Shown: one piece after another, positions 42,305-51,329 of the stretch
Position numbering within the stretch: the stretch's first letter is position 1
Layout of the letters: the number at the start of each line of letters is the position of its first letter
Source: Pimelobacter simplex
GTDB lineage: Bacteria > Actinomycetota > Actinomycetes > Propionibacteriales > Nocardioidaceae
DNA: 64,000 nucleotides
Direction: 5' to 3'
Assembly: GCF_900114845.1 (NCBI RefSeq)
Contig: NZ_FOUK01000002.1
Location: 966,197 to 1,030,196, forward strand
Program-made: the position numbers and the translations under genes
The notes under the pieces: model-generated
Told to the model about the DNA's origin: nothing
What the model saw: the letters and a program-made list of their open reading frames with translations, nothing else
The model's database searches: none

Positions 42305-44973
42305 GCAGCGCACGAGCAGGTGAGGCAATCGAAAGGGGATGTGCGGACGTGACTGTCGAGGCAGCGTGGCTGCCCACAGACGACCAGATCGACAGCTCGC
42401 GGGTGGTCGACTTCGCCCGCTGGCTCGGTACCGAGGGGATCGTCACGCTCGCCGACCCGCGCGACTTCCGCGAGCTGCAGGCCTGGTCCGCCGCCGAGCC
42501 GGCACTGTTCTGGCAGTCGGTCGCCGCCTACTTCGGGGTCGACTTCGCCACCGAGGCCACCGAGGTGCTGTCGTCGCACGAGATGCCGGGCGCGCGCTGG
42601 TTCCACGGAGCCACGCTGAACTTCGCCCGGGAGATGCTCAAGCACGGCGCCCCCGAGCGCGAGGCGATCGTCCTGGTCCGCGACGACGGCCACCGCGAGT
42701 CGATCACGTTCGGCCAGCTGCGTGAGCAGGTCGCCGCGGTCGCCGGCGCACTCGCCGACCGCGGCGTCGGCCAGGGCGACCGGATCGTCGCCTACCTGCC
42801 CAACTGCATCGAGGGCGTGGTCGCCTTCCTGGCGTCCGCGACGCTGGGCGCCGTCTGGTCGCAGACGGGCATGGACTACGCGCCCACCGCGGCGATGGAC
42901 CGCCTCGGCCAGCTCGACCCGACCGTCTTCATCGCCGGGACGGGCTACCTCTTCAAGGGCGAGCAGCAGGACCGCCGCGACGCCGTGGCCGAGCTGCGGG
43001 TGTTGCTGCCTGTCGACGCCCTCGTGGTCTCGATCGAGACGGGTGGCGTCCACCGCGACGACACGACGCCGTGCGACGTCCCGTGGGAGCAGCTCCAGCG
43101 GTTCAGCAGGCCGGTGACCACCCCGGTCGACGTGCCCTTCGACCACCCGCTGTGGGTGCTCTTCACGTCGGGCACCACCGGCCGCCCGAAGGGCATCGTG
43201 CACGGGCACGGCGGCGCGCTGCTCGAGCAGCTCGTCTCCCCCGGCTTCCACATGGGCGTCGACGAGGACGACGTCTTCTTCTGGTTCACCACGCCCAACT
43301 GGATGATGTGGAACGCCCAGATCTGCGGGCTCCTCCACGGCGCGACCATCGTGCTGTTCGACGGGAGCCCGACCCATCCCGACACCGGCCTGCTGTGGCG
43401 CGTCGTCCAGGACCTCGGCGTCACCGTGTTCGGCACCAGCCCGGGCTACCTCCAGGCCAGCGCGCGCGACGGGCTCGAGCCCGGCCGCGACCTCGACCTC
43501 TCCGCGCTCGAGCTGATCGGCGTCACCGGGTCGGTGCTGCCGGCCAGCAGCAACCAGTGGGTCCGCGACCACGTGCGCAGCGACCTCCAGGTCGGCTCGA
43601 TGAGCGGCGGCACCGACATCGTCGGCATCTTCGTCGCCAGCGCGCCGAACCTACCCGTCTACGACGGCGAGATCAGCGGCACCGCCCTGGGCGTGGCGCT
43701 GGAGGTGTGGGACGAGAAGGGCAACCGGCTGCCCCCGGGCGAGACCGGCGAGATGGTGATCACCCAGCCGATGCCGTCGATGCCGATCGCGTTCTGGGAC
43801 GACCCCGAGGGCGAGCGCTACCGCGACGCCTACTTCGACGTCTTCCCCGGCGTGTGGCGCCACGGCGACTCGATCACGATCACCGACCGCGGCACGATCA
43901 TGATCCACGGCCGCACCGACTCGACCCTCAACCGCAACGGCGTCCGGCTCGGCAGTGCCGAGATCTACGAGGCCCTCGAGTCGCTGCCCGAGGTGCTCGA
44001 CAGCCTCGTCGTCGGGGTCGAGCTCGCCGAGGGCGGCTACTGGATGCCGCTCTTCGTCGTGACCGCGAGCGGGACCGACGAGGCCGGCCTGCGCTCGCGC
44101 ATCGTCGAGACCATCGCGGGCCGCACGTCGCGCCGGCACGTCCCCGACGAGATCATCGTCGCCCCCGCGCTCCCCCGCACCCGCACGGGCAAGCGGCTGG
44201 AGGTGCCGGTCAAGCGCATCCTCCAGGGGACGTCGCCGCGGCGGGTGACGAGCATGGGCGCCGTCGACGACGTCGACGCGCTGCAGTGGCTCATCGACTT
44301 CGCCCGCAAGCGCAACGGCGACGGGGGCGCGTCGACGACGGTGCTGCCGACCGACACGTACGAGGACTGGCGGATCTACCACGACCAGGACCTCCCGCGC
44401 GTGCTGAGCGCGGCGCTCGACGTCTTCACTGAGAAGGGCTACCACGGGACGACGACCCGCCAGCTCGCCGACCGCTCGGGCCTGTCCGTGCCGGGGATCT
44501 ACCACCACTACAAGTCGAAGCAGGAGATCCTCTTCGACCTCATGATGGTGATCGTCGACGAGCTCGTCGAGCGCAGCCGGTTCGCCGTCGCCCAGGCGGA
44601 CGACGACCCACGCGCGCAGTTCGACGCCCTGGTGTCGAGCATGCTGCTCTTCCACGTCTACCGGCGCAAGGGCGCCATCGTGTCGACCAGCGAGCTGCGC
44701 AGCCTCGAGCCGGGCAACCGGCGCAAGTACCTCGACCGGCGCGACGAGCTGCAGGCCCTGCTCGACCAGATCATCGAGCGCGGCGTCGACGGCGGCGTCT
44801 TCCACACGCCGTACCCGAGCGACGCCGGGCGCGCCATCGCCTCGATGTGCGCGGGCGTCGCCACGTTCTACCGGCCCGAGGCGCCGCTCAGCTTCGACCC
44901 ACTGCTCGACCGCTACCTGTCGATCGCCGAGGCGATCGTCGGGGTGCGCGGGCCGAGCCCGACGAAGGAGTGA
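42301..44973 (+). CDS. Acetoacetyl-CoA-synthetase-like ligase fused to a TetR repressor
   Basis: 890 residues in one uninterrupted frame. Residues 1-670 are an ANL-family ligase close to acetoacetyl-CoA synthetases: LFTSGTTGRPKGIVHGHGG (P-loop), WMMWNAQICGLLHGA, SGGTDI, HGRTDSTLNRNGVRLG, and the catalytic Lys in TRTGKRLEVPVKRIL (near 631). After the usual end of such enzymes (WLIDFARKR) a short linker leads to a complete TetR protein from about residue 698, with GYHGTTTRQLADRSGLSVPGIYHHYKSKQEIL as its helix-turn-helix and an all-helical C-terminus to 890. GTG at 42349 is an alternative enzyme start. GTG at 44341 could start a separate TetR but has no good ribosome site. Overlap with the permease (ATGA) places it in the operon. 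Confidence 0.85.
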   Translation: MSSARAGEAIERGCADVTVEAAWLPTDDQIDSSRVVDFARWLGTEGIVTLADPRDFRELQAWSAAEPALFWQSVAAYFGVDFATEATEVLSSHEMPGARWFHGATLNFAREMLKHGAPEREAIVLVRDDGHRESITFGQLREQVAAVAGALADRGVGQGDRIVAYLPNCIEGVVAFLASATLGAVWSQTGMDYAPTAAMDRLGQLDPTVFIAGTGYLFKGEQQDRRDAVAELRVLLPVDALVVSIETGGVHRDDTTPCDVPWEQLQRFSRPVTTPVDVPFDHPLWVLFTSGTTGRPKGIVHGHGGALLEQLVSPGFHMGVDEDDVFFWFTTPNWMMWNAQICGLLHGATIVLFDGSPTHPDTGLLWRVVQDLGVTVFGTSPGYLQASARDGLEPGRDLDLSALELIGVTGSVLPASSNQWVRDHVRSDLQVGSMSGGTDIVGIFVASAPNLPVYDGEISGTALGVALEVWDEKGNRLPPGETGEMVITQPMPSMPIAFWDDPEGERYRDAYFDVFPGVWRHGDSITITDRGTIMIHGRTDSTLNRNGVRLGSAEIYEALESLPEVLDSLVVGVELAEGGYWMPLFVVTASGTDEAGLRSRIVETIAGRTSRRHVPDEIIVAPALPRTRTGKRLEVPVKRILQGTSPRRVTSMGAVDDVDALQWLIDFARKRNGDGGASTTVLPTDTYEDWRIYHDQDLPRVLSAALDVFTEKGYHGTTTRQLADRSGLSVPGIYHHYKSKQEILFDLMMVIVDELVERSRFAVAQADDDPRAQFDALVSSMLLFHVYRRKGAIVSTSELRSLEPGNRRKYLDRRDELQALLDQIIERGVDGGVFHTPYPSDAGRAIASMCAGVATFYRPEAPLSFDPLLDRYLSIAEAIVGVRGPSPTKE

Positions 44974-44975
44974 CC

Positions 44976-45809
44976 ATGGGACGTGTCGACCAGAAGGTCG
45001 CGCTCATCACCGGCGCCGGCCGCGGCCAGGGGCGCGCGCACGCCGTGCGCCTGGCCGAGGAGGGCGCCTCGATCATCGCCTTCGACATCTGCGCGCCGGT
45101 CGCGTCGGTCAGCTACGACATGGCGAGCTCCGACGACCTCGACGAGACGTGCGCACTCGTGCGCGCCGCGGGCGGGCAGGTGTACGCCGCGCAGGTCGAC
45201 GTCCGCGACTTCGACGTGCTGCAGCGCGAGCTGGCCGCCGGCATCGAGGCGCTGGGCGGGCTCGACATCGTCGTCGCCAACGCCGGCATCGCCAGCTACG
45301 CGGCCGGCCACGAGATCTCCGAGGCCGCCTGGCAGGAGATGATCGACATCAACCTGACCGGCACGTGGCACACCATCAAGGCCGCCGTGCCCCACCTGGT
45401 GGCGGCGGGCCGCGGCGGATCGATCGTGCTGACCAGCTCGGCCGCGGGCCTCCAGGGGACGCCGAACCTCGCCCACTACGTCGCGGCGAAGCACGGGGTC
45501 ACCGGCCTGATGCGGACGTTCGCCAACGAGCTCGCGCCGCACTGGATCCGGGTCAACAGCGTGCACCCGACGCAGGTCGACACGCCGATGATCATGAACG
45601 ACGAGATCTTCCGCATGTTCCGCCCCGACCTGCCGGAGCCGGGCCGCGACGACATCGTCGGCGTCTCGACCGCGACCAACGCGCTCCCGGTGCCGTGGGT
45701 CGAGGCGAGCGACGTCGCCCATGCCGTGCTGTTCCTCGCCTCCGACGAGGCGCGCTACATCACCGGGGTCGCGCTGCCGGTCGACGCCGGCATCCTCGCG
45801 AAGGTCTAG
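44976..45809 (+). CDS. Mycofactocin-type SDR oxidoreductase
   Basis: 277 residues from an ATG with GAAGGAG 5 bases upstream, two bases after the fusion gene. [33 protein letters not shown], the insert [30 protein letters not shown], and TSSAAG...YVAAKHG match the mycofactocin-coupled SDR family (TIGR03971) very well. It should oxidise an alcohol and pass electrons to mycofactocin. The TAG stop shares CTAG with the convergent psuG stop. Confidence 0.9.
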   Translation: MGRVDQKVALITGAGRGQGRAHAVRLAEEGASIIAFDICAPVASVSYDMASSDDLDETCALVRAAGGQVYAAQVDVRDFDVLQRELAAGIEALGGLDIVVANAGIASYAAGHEISEAAWQEMIDINLTGTWHTIKAAVPHLVAAGRGGSIVLTSSAAGLQGTPNLAHYVAAKHGVTGLMRTFANELAPHWIRVNSVHPTQVDTPMIMNDEIFRMFRPDLPEPGRDDIVGVSTATNALPVPWVEASDVAHAVLFLASDEARYITGVALPVDAGILAKV

Positions 45810-46738
45810 GACGCGGCGGTCGTCGCGGCGTACTCGACGGCGATCGCCGCCCCCAGCCGGGCGTTGTCGCGCACCAGCGCGATGTTCGTCTCGAGCGACG
45901 CCCCGCCGGACAGCTCGACGATCCGCCCCAGCAGGTACGGCGTGATGTCCTTGCCGCGGATCCCGCGCGCGTCGGCGTCGGCGAGCGCCTGGCGGATGGT
46001 CGCCTCGATCTCGGGCTGCGGGATCTCGTCGGCGGCGGGCACCGGGTTGGCGATGGAGATCGCGCCCTCGAGCCCGAGGTCCCACTTCGCCCGCATCATG
46101 GCGGCGAGCTCGGCGGGCGTGTCGAGGCGCATGGGCGCGGTGAAGCCGCTGGAGCGGGAGAAGAACGACGGGAACTCGTCGGCGCGGTAGGCGACGACGG
46201 GGACCCCGAGGGTCTCCAGGACCTCGAGCGTGCGGCCGATGTCGAGGAGCGACTTCACGCCGGCGCTGACGATGGCGACGTCGGTGCGGCTCATCTCGGT
46301 GAGGTCGGCCGAGACGTCGAGGGTGTCCTCGCCGCCACGGTGGACGCCGCCGAGCCCGCCGGTCACGAACACGCGGATGCCGGCGAGGGCGGCCAGGCGC
46401 ATGGTGGCGGCGACGGTGGTCGCGCCGTGCGCCCGGCGCGCGGCAACGTAGCCGATGTCGCGGATGCTCACCTTGGCGACGCCCTCGTCGGAGGCGAGCA
46501 CGTCGAGCTCGTCGGCGGACAGGCCGATGCGCGGGACGCCGTCGAGGATGGCGATGGTGGCGGGGGTCGCGCCGCCGTCGCGGACGATCTGCTCGACCTC
46601 GCGCGCCATCTCGACGTTGCGCGGGTAGGGCATGCCGTGGCTGATGATCGTCGACTCGAGGGCGACGACGGGGCCGCCGGCGTCAAGGGCCGCGCGGACC
46701 TCGGGGGCGACGGACAGGAGCGGGTGGGGGCTGGTCAC
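45806..46738 (-). CDS. psuG: Pseudouridine-5'-phosphate glycosidase
   Basis: 310 residues from a GTG overlapping the psuK stop (GTGA). [66 protein letters not shown] and [21 protein letters not shown] are the conserved blocks of PsuG. The enzyme cleaves pseudouridine 5'-phosphate to uracil and ribose 5-phosphate. The Lys in SAGVKS and the Glu in LEST are expected active-site residues. Confidence 0.95.
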   Translation of the reverse strand: MTSPHPLLSVAPEVRAALDAGGPVVALESTIISHGMPYPRNVEMAREVEQIVRDGGATPATIAILDGVPRIGLSADELDVLASDEGVAKVSIRDIGYVAARRAHGATTVAATMRLAALAGIRVFVTGGLGGVHRGGEDTLDVSADLTEMSRTDVAIVSAGVKSLLDIGRTLEVLETLGVPVVAYRADEFPSFFSRSSGFTAPMRLDTPAELAAMMRAKWDLGLEGAISIANPVPAADEIPQPEIEATIRQALADADARGIRGKDITPYLLGRIVELSGGASLETNIALVRDNARLGAAIAVEYAATTAAS

Positions 46739-47847
46739 GAGAGGGTCTCCGTTCGGGCGGTGCGGATCGCGGCGGCGTCGAGGTCGGGCCGGACGTTGTC
46801 GGGGTGGGCGACGGTGAGGGCGGCGGCGACGTGGCCGAGGTCCGCGGCGTCGGCCGGGGTGTCGCCGCCGGTGCGGGCGTCGACGTAGGCGGCGGTCATC
46901 GCGTCGCCGGCGCCGGTGACGTCGACGACGTCGGCCGGGCGGGAGGCGAGCGCCACGACCGTGCCCTCGTCGCTGAGCAGGCTCCCCCGCTTGCCGCGGC
47001 GCACCCACACCCGGCGCACGCCCCGCTCGTGGAGGGCCGCGGCGGCCCGGGTGATCGCGGGCCGGTTGTCGGCGACGGGCGCGCCGGCCAGCGCGCCGAG
47101 CTCGGCGATGTTCGGAGTGACGGTGTCGACCGGCACGCCGTCGAGGAGGGGCGCGAGGCGGGCGGACTTGGCGACGCTCACCGGGTCGAGCAGCACCGGT
47201 ACGTCGTGCTGGGCGCAGGTCTGCAGCGCCCACCGGACGACGTCGGCCGGGATGTTGCCGTCGATCACGACGAAGTCCGCGCGGGCGAGGACGTCGCGGC
47301 CGCGGCCGAGCTGCTCGACGGTGAGGCCGTCGGTGGCGCGCATGTCGGACGCCCCGATCACCAGCTCACCGCTGTGGTCGAGGGTGGCGAGGTAGGTGCC
47401 GGTGGCGAGCGGTCCGCGCACGACGTGGTCGACGTACACGCCGGCGTCGGCGGTGTGCGCGAGCAGCTCGCGCCCGAAGACGTCGTCGCCCACCGCCGCG
47501 ATCAACGACGTGCGGCGGCCGAGCCGCGCCAGCCCCTCGGCGATGTTGCGCCCGACGCCACCGGGCGAGGTGTGGATCGTCGCCGGGTTGCTGGTGTGCA
47601 GGCCGGCGGCCGCGACGGTGCGGGCCTTGATGTCCATCACCGCGCCGCCGAGCACGACGACGTGCGGCTCGTCGCGGACGATGTAGCCGCGCCCGGCGAT
47701 GGCGCCCTTGCGGGTCAGCGACGACAGCGCCATCGCGACCGACGCGCGGGTGCTGCCGAGCCGGTCCGCGATCGCCTGCGCGTCGAGCAGCGGCTGGGTC
47801 CGCAGCAGCTCGACGATCTGGCGCTCGCGAGGAGTCAGCGTCGTCAT
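46735..47847 (-). CDS. psuK: Pseudouridine kinase with N-terminal HTH domain
   Basis: 370 residues. Residues 1-58 form a winged-helix domain ([45 protein letters not shown]). Residues 60-370 are a PfkB/ribokinase-type kinase with [16 protein letters not shown] and the C-terminal [10 protein letters not shown] motif carrying the catalytic Asp. HTH-PfkB proteins next to psuG phosphorylate pseudouridine, and the HTH suggests the kinase also regulates its own operon. Translationally coupled to psuG. Confidence 0.9.
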   Translation of the reverse strand: MTTLTPRERQIVELLRTQPLLDAQAIADRLGSTRASVAMALSSLTRKGAIAGRGYIVRDEPHVVVLGGAVMDIKARTVAAAGLHTSNPATIHTSPGGVGRNIAEGLARLGRRTSLIAAVGDDVFGRELLAHTADAGVYVDHVVRGPLATGTYLATLDHSGELVIGASDMRATDGLTVEQLGRGRDVLARADFVVIDGNIPADVVRWALQTCAQHDVPVLLDPVSVAKSARLAPLLDGVPVDTVTPNIAELGALAGAPVADNRPAITRAAAALHERGVRRVWVRRGKRGSLLSDEGTVVALASRPADVVDVTGAGDAMTAAYVDARTGGDTPADAADLGHVAAALTVAHPDNVRPDLDAAAIRTARTETLS

Positions 47848-47858
47848 GTTGAGAACAA

Positions 47859-47871
47859 TAAGTACGACTTA
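47859..47871. promoter_or_regulatory. Palindrome TAAGTacgACTTA before psuK
   Basis: A 5-3-5 inverted repeat in the AT-rich stretch 12 bases upstream of the psuK start, between the divergent psuK and phoD genes. It could be the operator for the HTH domain of PsuK. Confidence 0.45.
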
Positions 47872-47961
47872 CAAAGATAAGCAAGCGGCTCGTGAGCTGA
47901 TCGGGACGTAACGCAGGTCACACCTATCTCGTTGCGAGGTCAGTCCAGCAGGAGGCCCCCC

Positions 47962-49650
47962 ATGTCTGACTCGTCCCTTCCGCAGCGCGCCCTTTCCCGC
48001 CGCACCCTCATCGCCGGCGCGATCGGCGGTGGCGCCGCGCTCGCCCTCGCGTCGTGGCCCGAGGCCGTCGCCGCAGGCGCGCCGTTCGTGCACGGTGTCG
48101 CTTCGGGCGATCCCCTGCCCGGCGGCATCGTGCTCTGGACCCGGGTCACGCCGTCGGTCGAGGCGGCGCCCGGCTCGGGCGCCGGTCCGGACGTGGACGT
48201 CACCTGGGAGATCGCGCGCGACGCCGGCTTCAGTCTCGTCGTCCAGCAGGGCAGCGCCGTCGCGTCGGCCGCGCGCGACCACACGCTGCACGTCGACGTC
48301 AGCGGCCTGCAGCCCGCGACGGCGTACTACTACCGGTTCACGGCCCTGGGCGCGACCTCGCGCACCGGGCGCACCCGGACCGCGGCGGCCCCCGGGTCGT
48401 CGGCTCCGGTGCGGTTCGGCGTCGTGTCGTGCGCCAACTACGACTGGGGCTACTTCGTCCCCTACAAGTTCCTCGCCCAGCGCACGGACCTGCACGCGAT
48501 CCTGCACCTCGGCGACTACGTCTACGAGTACGCCCCGGGCGGCGTCCTCGGCGGCTACCCCAAGAACCCGCGCAATGCCGACCCGCTCCACGAGTGCACG
48601 ACGCTCGCCGACTACCGCGTCCGGCACGGCTGCTACAAGCTCGAGGCGAACCTCCAGGACCTCCATGCCGCGCACCCGATGGTTGCGGTGTGGGACGACC
48701 ACGAGATCGCCAACGACACCTGGCAGGACGGCGCGGAGAACCACGATCCCGCCACCGAGGGCGACTGGGCGACCCGGGCGACGGCCGGACGCCGCGCCTT
48801 CCTCGAGTGGCTGCCCATCCGGCACACCGACCCCGACGACTGGCAGCGGATCAACCGCCGGCTCGCGTTCGGTGACCAGGTCGACCTCTGGATGCTCGAC
48901 GAGCGCCGGTTCCGCACCCAGCCGCCGAAGAGCGCCCTCCTCGGGTACGTCGCCCTCGGCTCGTCGTCCAGCGATCCCGACGCCTCGATGATCGGCGACG
49001 ACCAGGAGCACTGGCTGGTCACCGGCCTCGCCGCGAGCACGGCGCGCTGGAAGGTGCTCGGCAACCAGGTGCCGTTCTTCCCGCAGGTGCTGCTCCCCCA
49101 GGTCCCCGGCCAGGTCACGGACCTGCTCGGCCCGGCGCTCTCGAAGAAGCTCGAGGAGCCCCTGCTCCAGCTCTACGTCGAGGACTGGAACGGCTTCCTC
49201 GCCCAGCGCCAGCGCCTGGTCGACGGCATGGCCGGCATCGATGACGTCGTGATCCTCACCGGCGACGTGCACCAGAGCTTCGCCAGCGAGATCCCCGCCC
49301 GGCCCAACCGCTACCTGCTCGACCGCAGGTCGGTCGCCGTCGAGTACGTCACGCCCGGCGTCGCGTCGCCGTCACTGCAGACGATGGTCAACCAGGTCGC
49401 GCCCGGGGTGGGCAACCTGCTCGACACCGTCCTCAACACGAATGCGGCGCTCGCGAACCCGTGGATCCGCTGGTCCGAGGGCTTCCGGACCGGCTGCATG
49501 ATCGTCGAGTTCGCCAGCGATCGAGTGCAGGCCGACTGGTTCCTCGTCGACAAGGGCACCGACCCCGACAGCCCGATCCGATGGGCCGCCTCGCGTCAGA
49601 CGAAGGCCGGGACGCGGCGGGTGACCGCGGCGGCGCGGGCGCTCACCTGA
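47962..49650 (+). CDS. phoD: PhoD-type alkaline phosphatase, Tat-exported
   Basis: 562 residues from an ATG with AGGAGG 7 bases upstream. The twin-arginine motif LSRRTLIAGA is followed by a hydrophobic core and an AxA site (about residue 35), so the folded enzyme is exported. VHGVASGDPLPGGIVLWTRVTP is the PhoD N-terminal domain start. The metallophosphatase core has LHLGDYVYEY, WDDHEIANDTW and LTGDVHQSF, which bind calcium and iron in characterised PhoD enzymes. It would release phosphate from mono- and diesters outside the cell. Confidence 0.93.
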   Translation: MSDSSLPQRALSRRTLIAGAIGGGAALALASWPEAVAAGAPFVHGVASGDPLPGGIVLWTRVTPSVEAAPGSGAGPDVDVTWEIARDAGFSLVVQQGSAVASAARDHTLHVDVSGLQPATAYYYRFTALGATSRTGRTRTAAAPGSSAPVRFGVVSCANYDWGYFVPYKFLAQRTDLHAILHLGDYVYEYAPGGVLGGYPKNPRNADPLHECTTLADYRVRHGCYKLEANLQDLHAAHPMVAVWDDHEIANDTWQDGAENHDPATEGDWATRATAGRRAFLEWLPIRHTDPDDWQRINRRLAFGDQVDLWMLDERRFRTQPPKSALLGYVALGSSSSDPDASMIGDDQEHWLVTGLAASTARWKVLGNQVPFFPQVLLPQVPGQVTDLLGPALSKKLEEPLLQLYVEDWNGFLAQRQRLVDGMAGIDDVVILTGDVHQSFASEIPARPNRYLLDRRSVAVEYVTPGVASPSLQTMVNQVAPGVGNLLDTVLNTNAALANPWIRWSEGFRTGCMIVEFASDRVQADWFLVDKGTDPDSPIRWAASRQTKAGTRRVTAAARALT

Positions 49651-51286
49651 CCGCGACCACGCGACCGTCGTCGACCTGCCAGCGCTGGTCGAGCCGCACG
49701 TTGTCGAGCAGCCGGCGGTCGTGCGTGACCAGCAGCAGCGCGCCGTCGTAGGAGTCGAGGGCCTCCTCGAGCTGCTCGATCGCCGGCAGGTCGAGGTGGT
49801 TGGTGGGCTCGTCGAGGACGAGCAGGTTGACCCCGCGGGCCTGCAGGAGCGCCATCGCCGCGCGGGTCCGCTCCCCCGGGGAGAGCCGGCCGACGGTGCT
49901 GGTGACCTGGTCGGCCTTGAGGCCGAACTTCGCCAGCATCGTGCGGACGTCGGCCGGCGCCATCTCCGGCATGGCGGCCTCGAACGCCGCCCCGAGCGGC
50001 AGGTCGTCGTCGAGCCCGGTCCGCGCCTGGTCGATCTCGCCGACGGCGACCGATGCTCCCGCGCTGGCCCGGCCCGCGTCCGGGGCGAGCCGGCCGAGGA
50101 GGAGCCGCAGCAGCGTCGTCTTGCCCGCGCCGTTGGGGCCGACGATGCCGATCCGGTCGCCGGCGCTGACCTGGAGCGACACCGGGCCGAACGTGAAGTC
50201 GCCGAGCCGCACGGTGGCCTCGTCGAGGGTGGCGACCACGGAGCTCGACCGCGGGGCGGCGGCGATCGAGAAGCGCAGCTCCCACTCCTTGCGCGGCTCC
50301 TCGACCTCCTCCAGGCGCGCGATCCGTGACTCCATCTGGCGGACCTTCTGGGCCTGCTTCTCGGACGACTCCGACTGCGCCCGGCGGCGGACCTTGTCGT
50401 TGTCGGGCGACTTCCGCATCGCGTTGCGCACGCCCTGGGAGCTCCACTCCCGCTGGACCCGGGCGCGCCTGACCAGGTCGGCCTTCTTGTCCGCGAACTC
50501 CTCGTACGCCTCCCGCGCGTGCCGCCGGGCGACGGCGCGCTCCTCGAGGAACGCGTCGTACCCGCCGTCGTACACGGCGACCTGGTGCTGGGCGAGGTCG
50601 AGCTCGACGACGCGGGTCACCACGCGCGAGAGGAACTCGCGGTCGTGGGAGACCAGGACGACGCCGGCGCGCAGGCCCCGCACGAAGTCCTCGAGGCGGT
50701 CGAGCCCGGCGAGGTCGAGGTCGTTGGTCGGCTCGTCGAGGAGCACCAGGTCGAACCGGCTCAGCATCAGCACGGCCAGCGCGGCCCGGGCGGCCTGACC
50801 ACCCGACAGCGCGGTCATCAGGGCGTCGGGACCGACGTCCAGGCCGAGGTCCGCCAGCATCGGCGGCAACCGCTCGTCGAGGTCGGGCGCGCCACTGGCC
50901 AGCCAGTGGTCGAGGCTCTCGGCGTAGGCGTCCGCGGTCCGGGGATCGTCGCCGGTGCCCAGCTCGGCGGCGGCCCGCTCCATCGCCTCGGTCGCGGCCG
51001 CGGCGCCCGTGCGGCGGGCGACGTACTGGCCGAGGGTCTCTCCGGCGACGCGCTCGTGCTCCTGCGGGAGCCAGCCGACGAAGGCGTCGCCGGGAGCGGT
51101 CGAGACGAGTCCGCCGAGCGGGGCCAGGTCGCTGGCGAGGATCCGCAGCAGGGTGGTCTTGCCGGCACCGTTGGCGCCGACCACCCCCACCACGTCGCCC
51201 GGCGCGACCGTCAGGTCGAGAGCCTCGAAGAGGGTGCGGTGCGCGTGGCCCCCGGCCAGGTCCTTGGTGACGAGGGTCGCGCTCAT
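49643..51286 (-). CDS. ABC-F family ATPase (two domains)
   Basis: 547 residues, no membrane segments. First domain: Walker A GANGAGKTT, signature LSGGQAARA, Walker B LVLLDEPTNDLD. Second domain: GPNGAGKTT, LSPGERTRAAM, LLVLDEPTNHLD. A basic helical linker of about 100 residues between them (RREYEE...KVRRRAQSESSEKQ-type region) is the P-site tRNA interaction motif region of ABC-F proteins, which act on ribosomes. It could be a housekeeping translation factor or an antibiotic-protection protein; the sequence alone does not decide. Its end overlaps the end of phoD by 8 bases. Confidence 0.9.
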   Translation of the reverse strand: MSATLVTKDLAGGHAHRTLFEALDLTVAPGDVVGVVGANGAGKTTLLRILASDLAPLGGLVSTAPGDAFVGWLPQEHERVAGETLGQYVARRTGAAAATEAMERAAAELGTGDDPRTADAYAESLDHWLASGAPDLDERLPPMLADLGLDVGPDALMTALSGGQAARAALAVLMLSRFDLVLLDEPTNDLDLAGLDRLEDFVRGLRAGVVLVSHDREFLSRVVTRVVELDLAQHQVAVYDGGYDAFLEERAVARRHAREAYEEFADKKADLVRRARVQREWSSQGVRNAMRKSPDNDKVRRRAQSESSEKQAQKVRQMESRIARLEEVEEPRKEWELRFSIAAAPRSSSVVATLDEATVRLGDFTFGPVSLQVSAGDRIGIVGPNGAGKTTLLRLLLGRLAPDAGRASAGASVAVGEIDQARTGLDDDLPLGAAFEAAMPEMAPADVRTMLAKFGLKADQVTSTVGRLSPGERTRAAMALLQARGVNLLVLDEPTNHLDLPAIEQLEEALDSYDGALLLVTHDRRLLDNVRLDQRWQVDDGRVVAVR

Positions 51287-51329
51287 ACGGCGATCGTAGT
51301 GGGGGTCCTCCGCCCGGCTACCGACGCAC

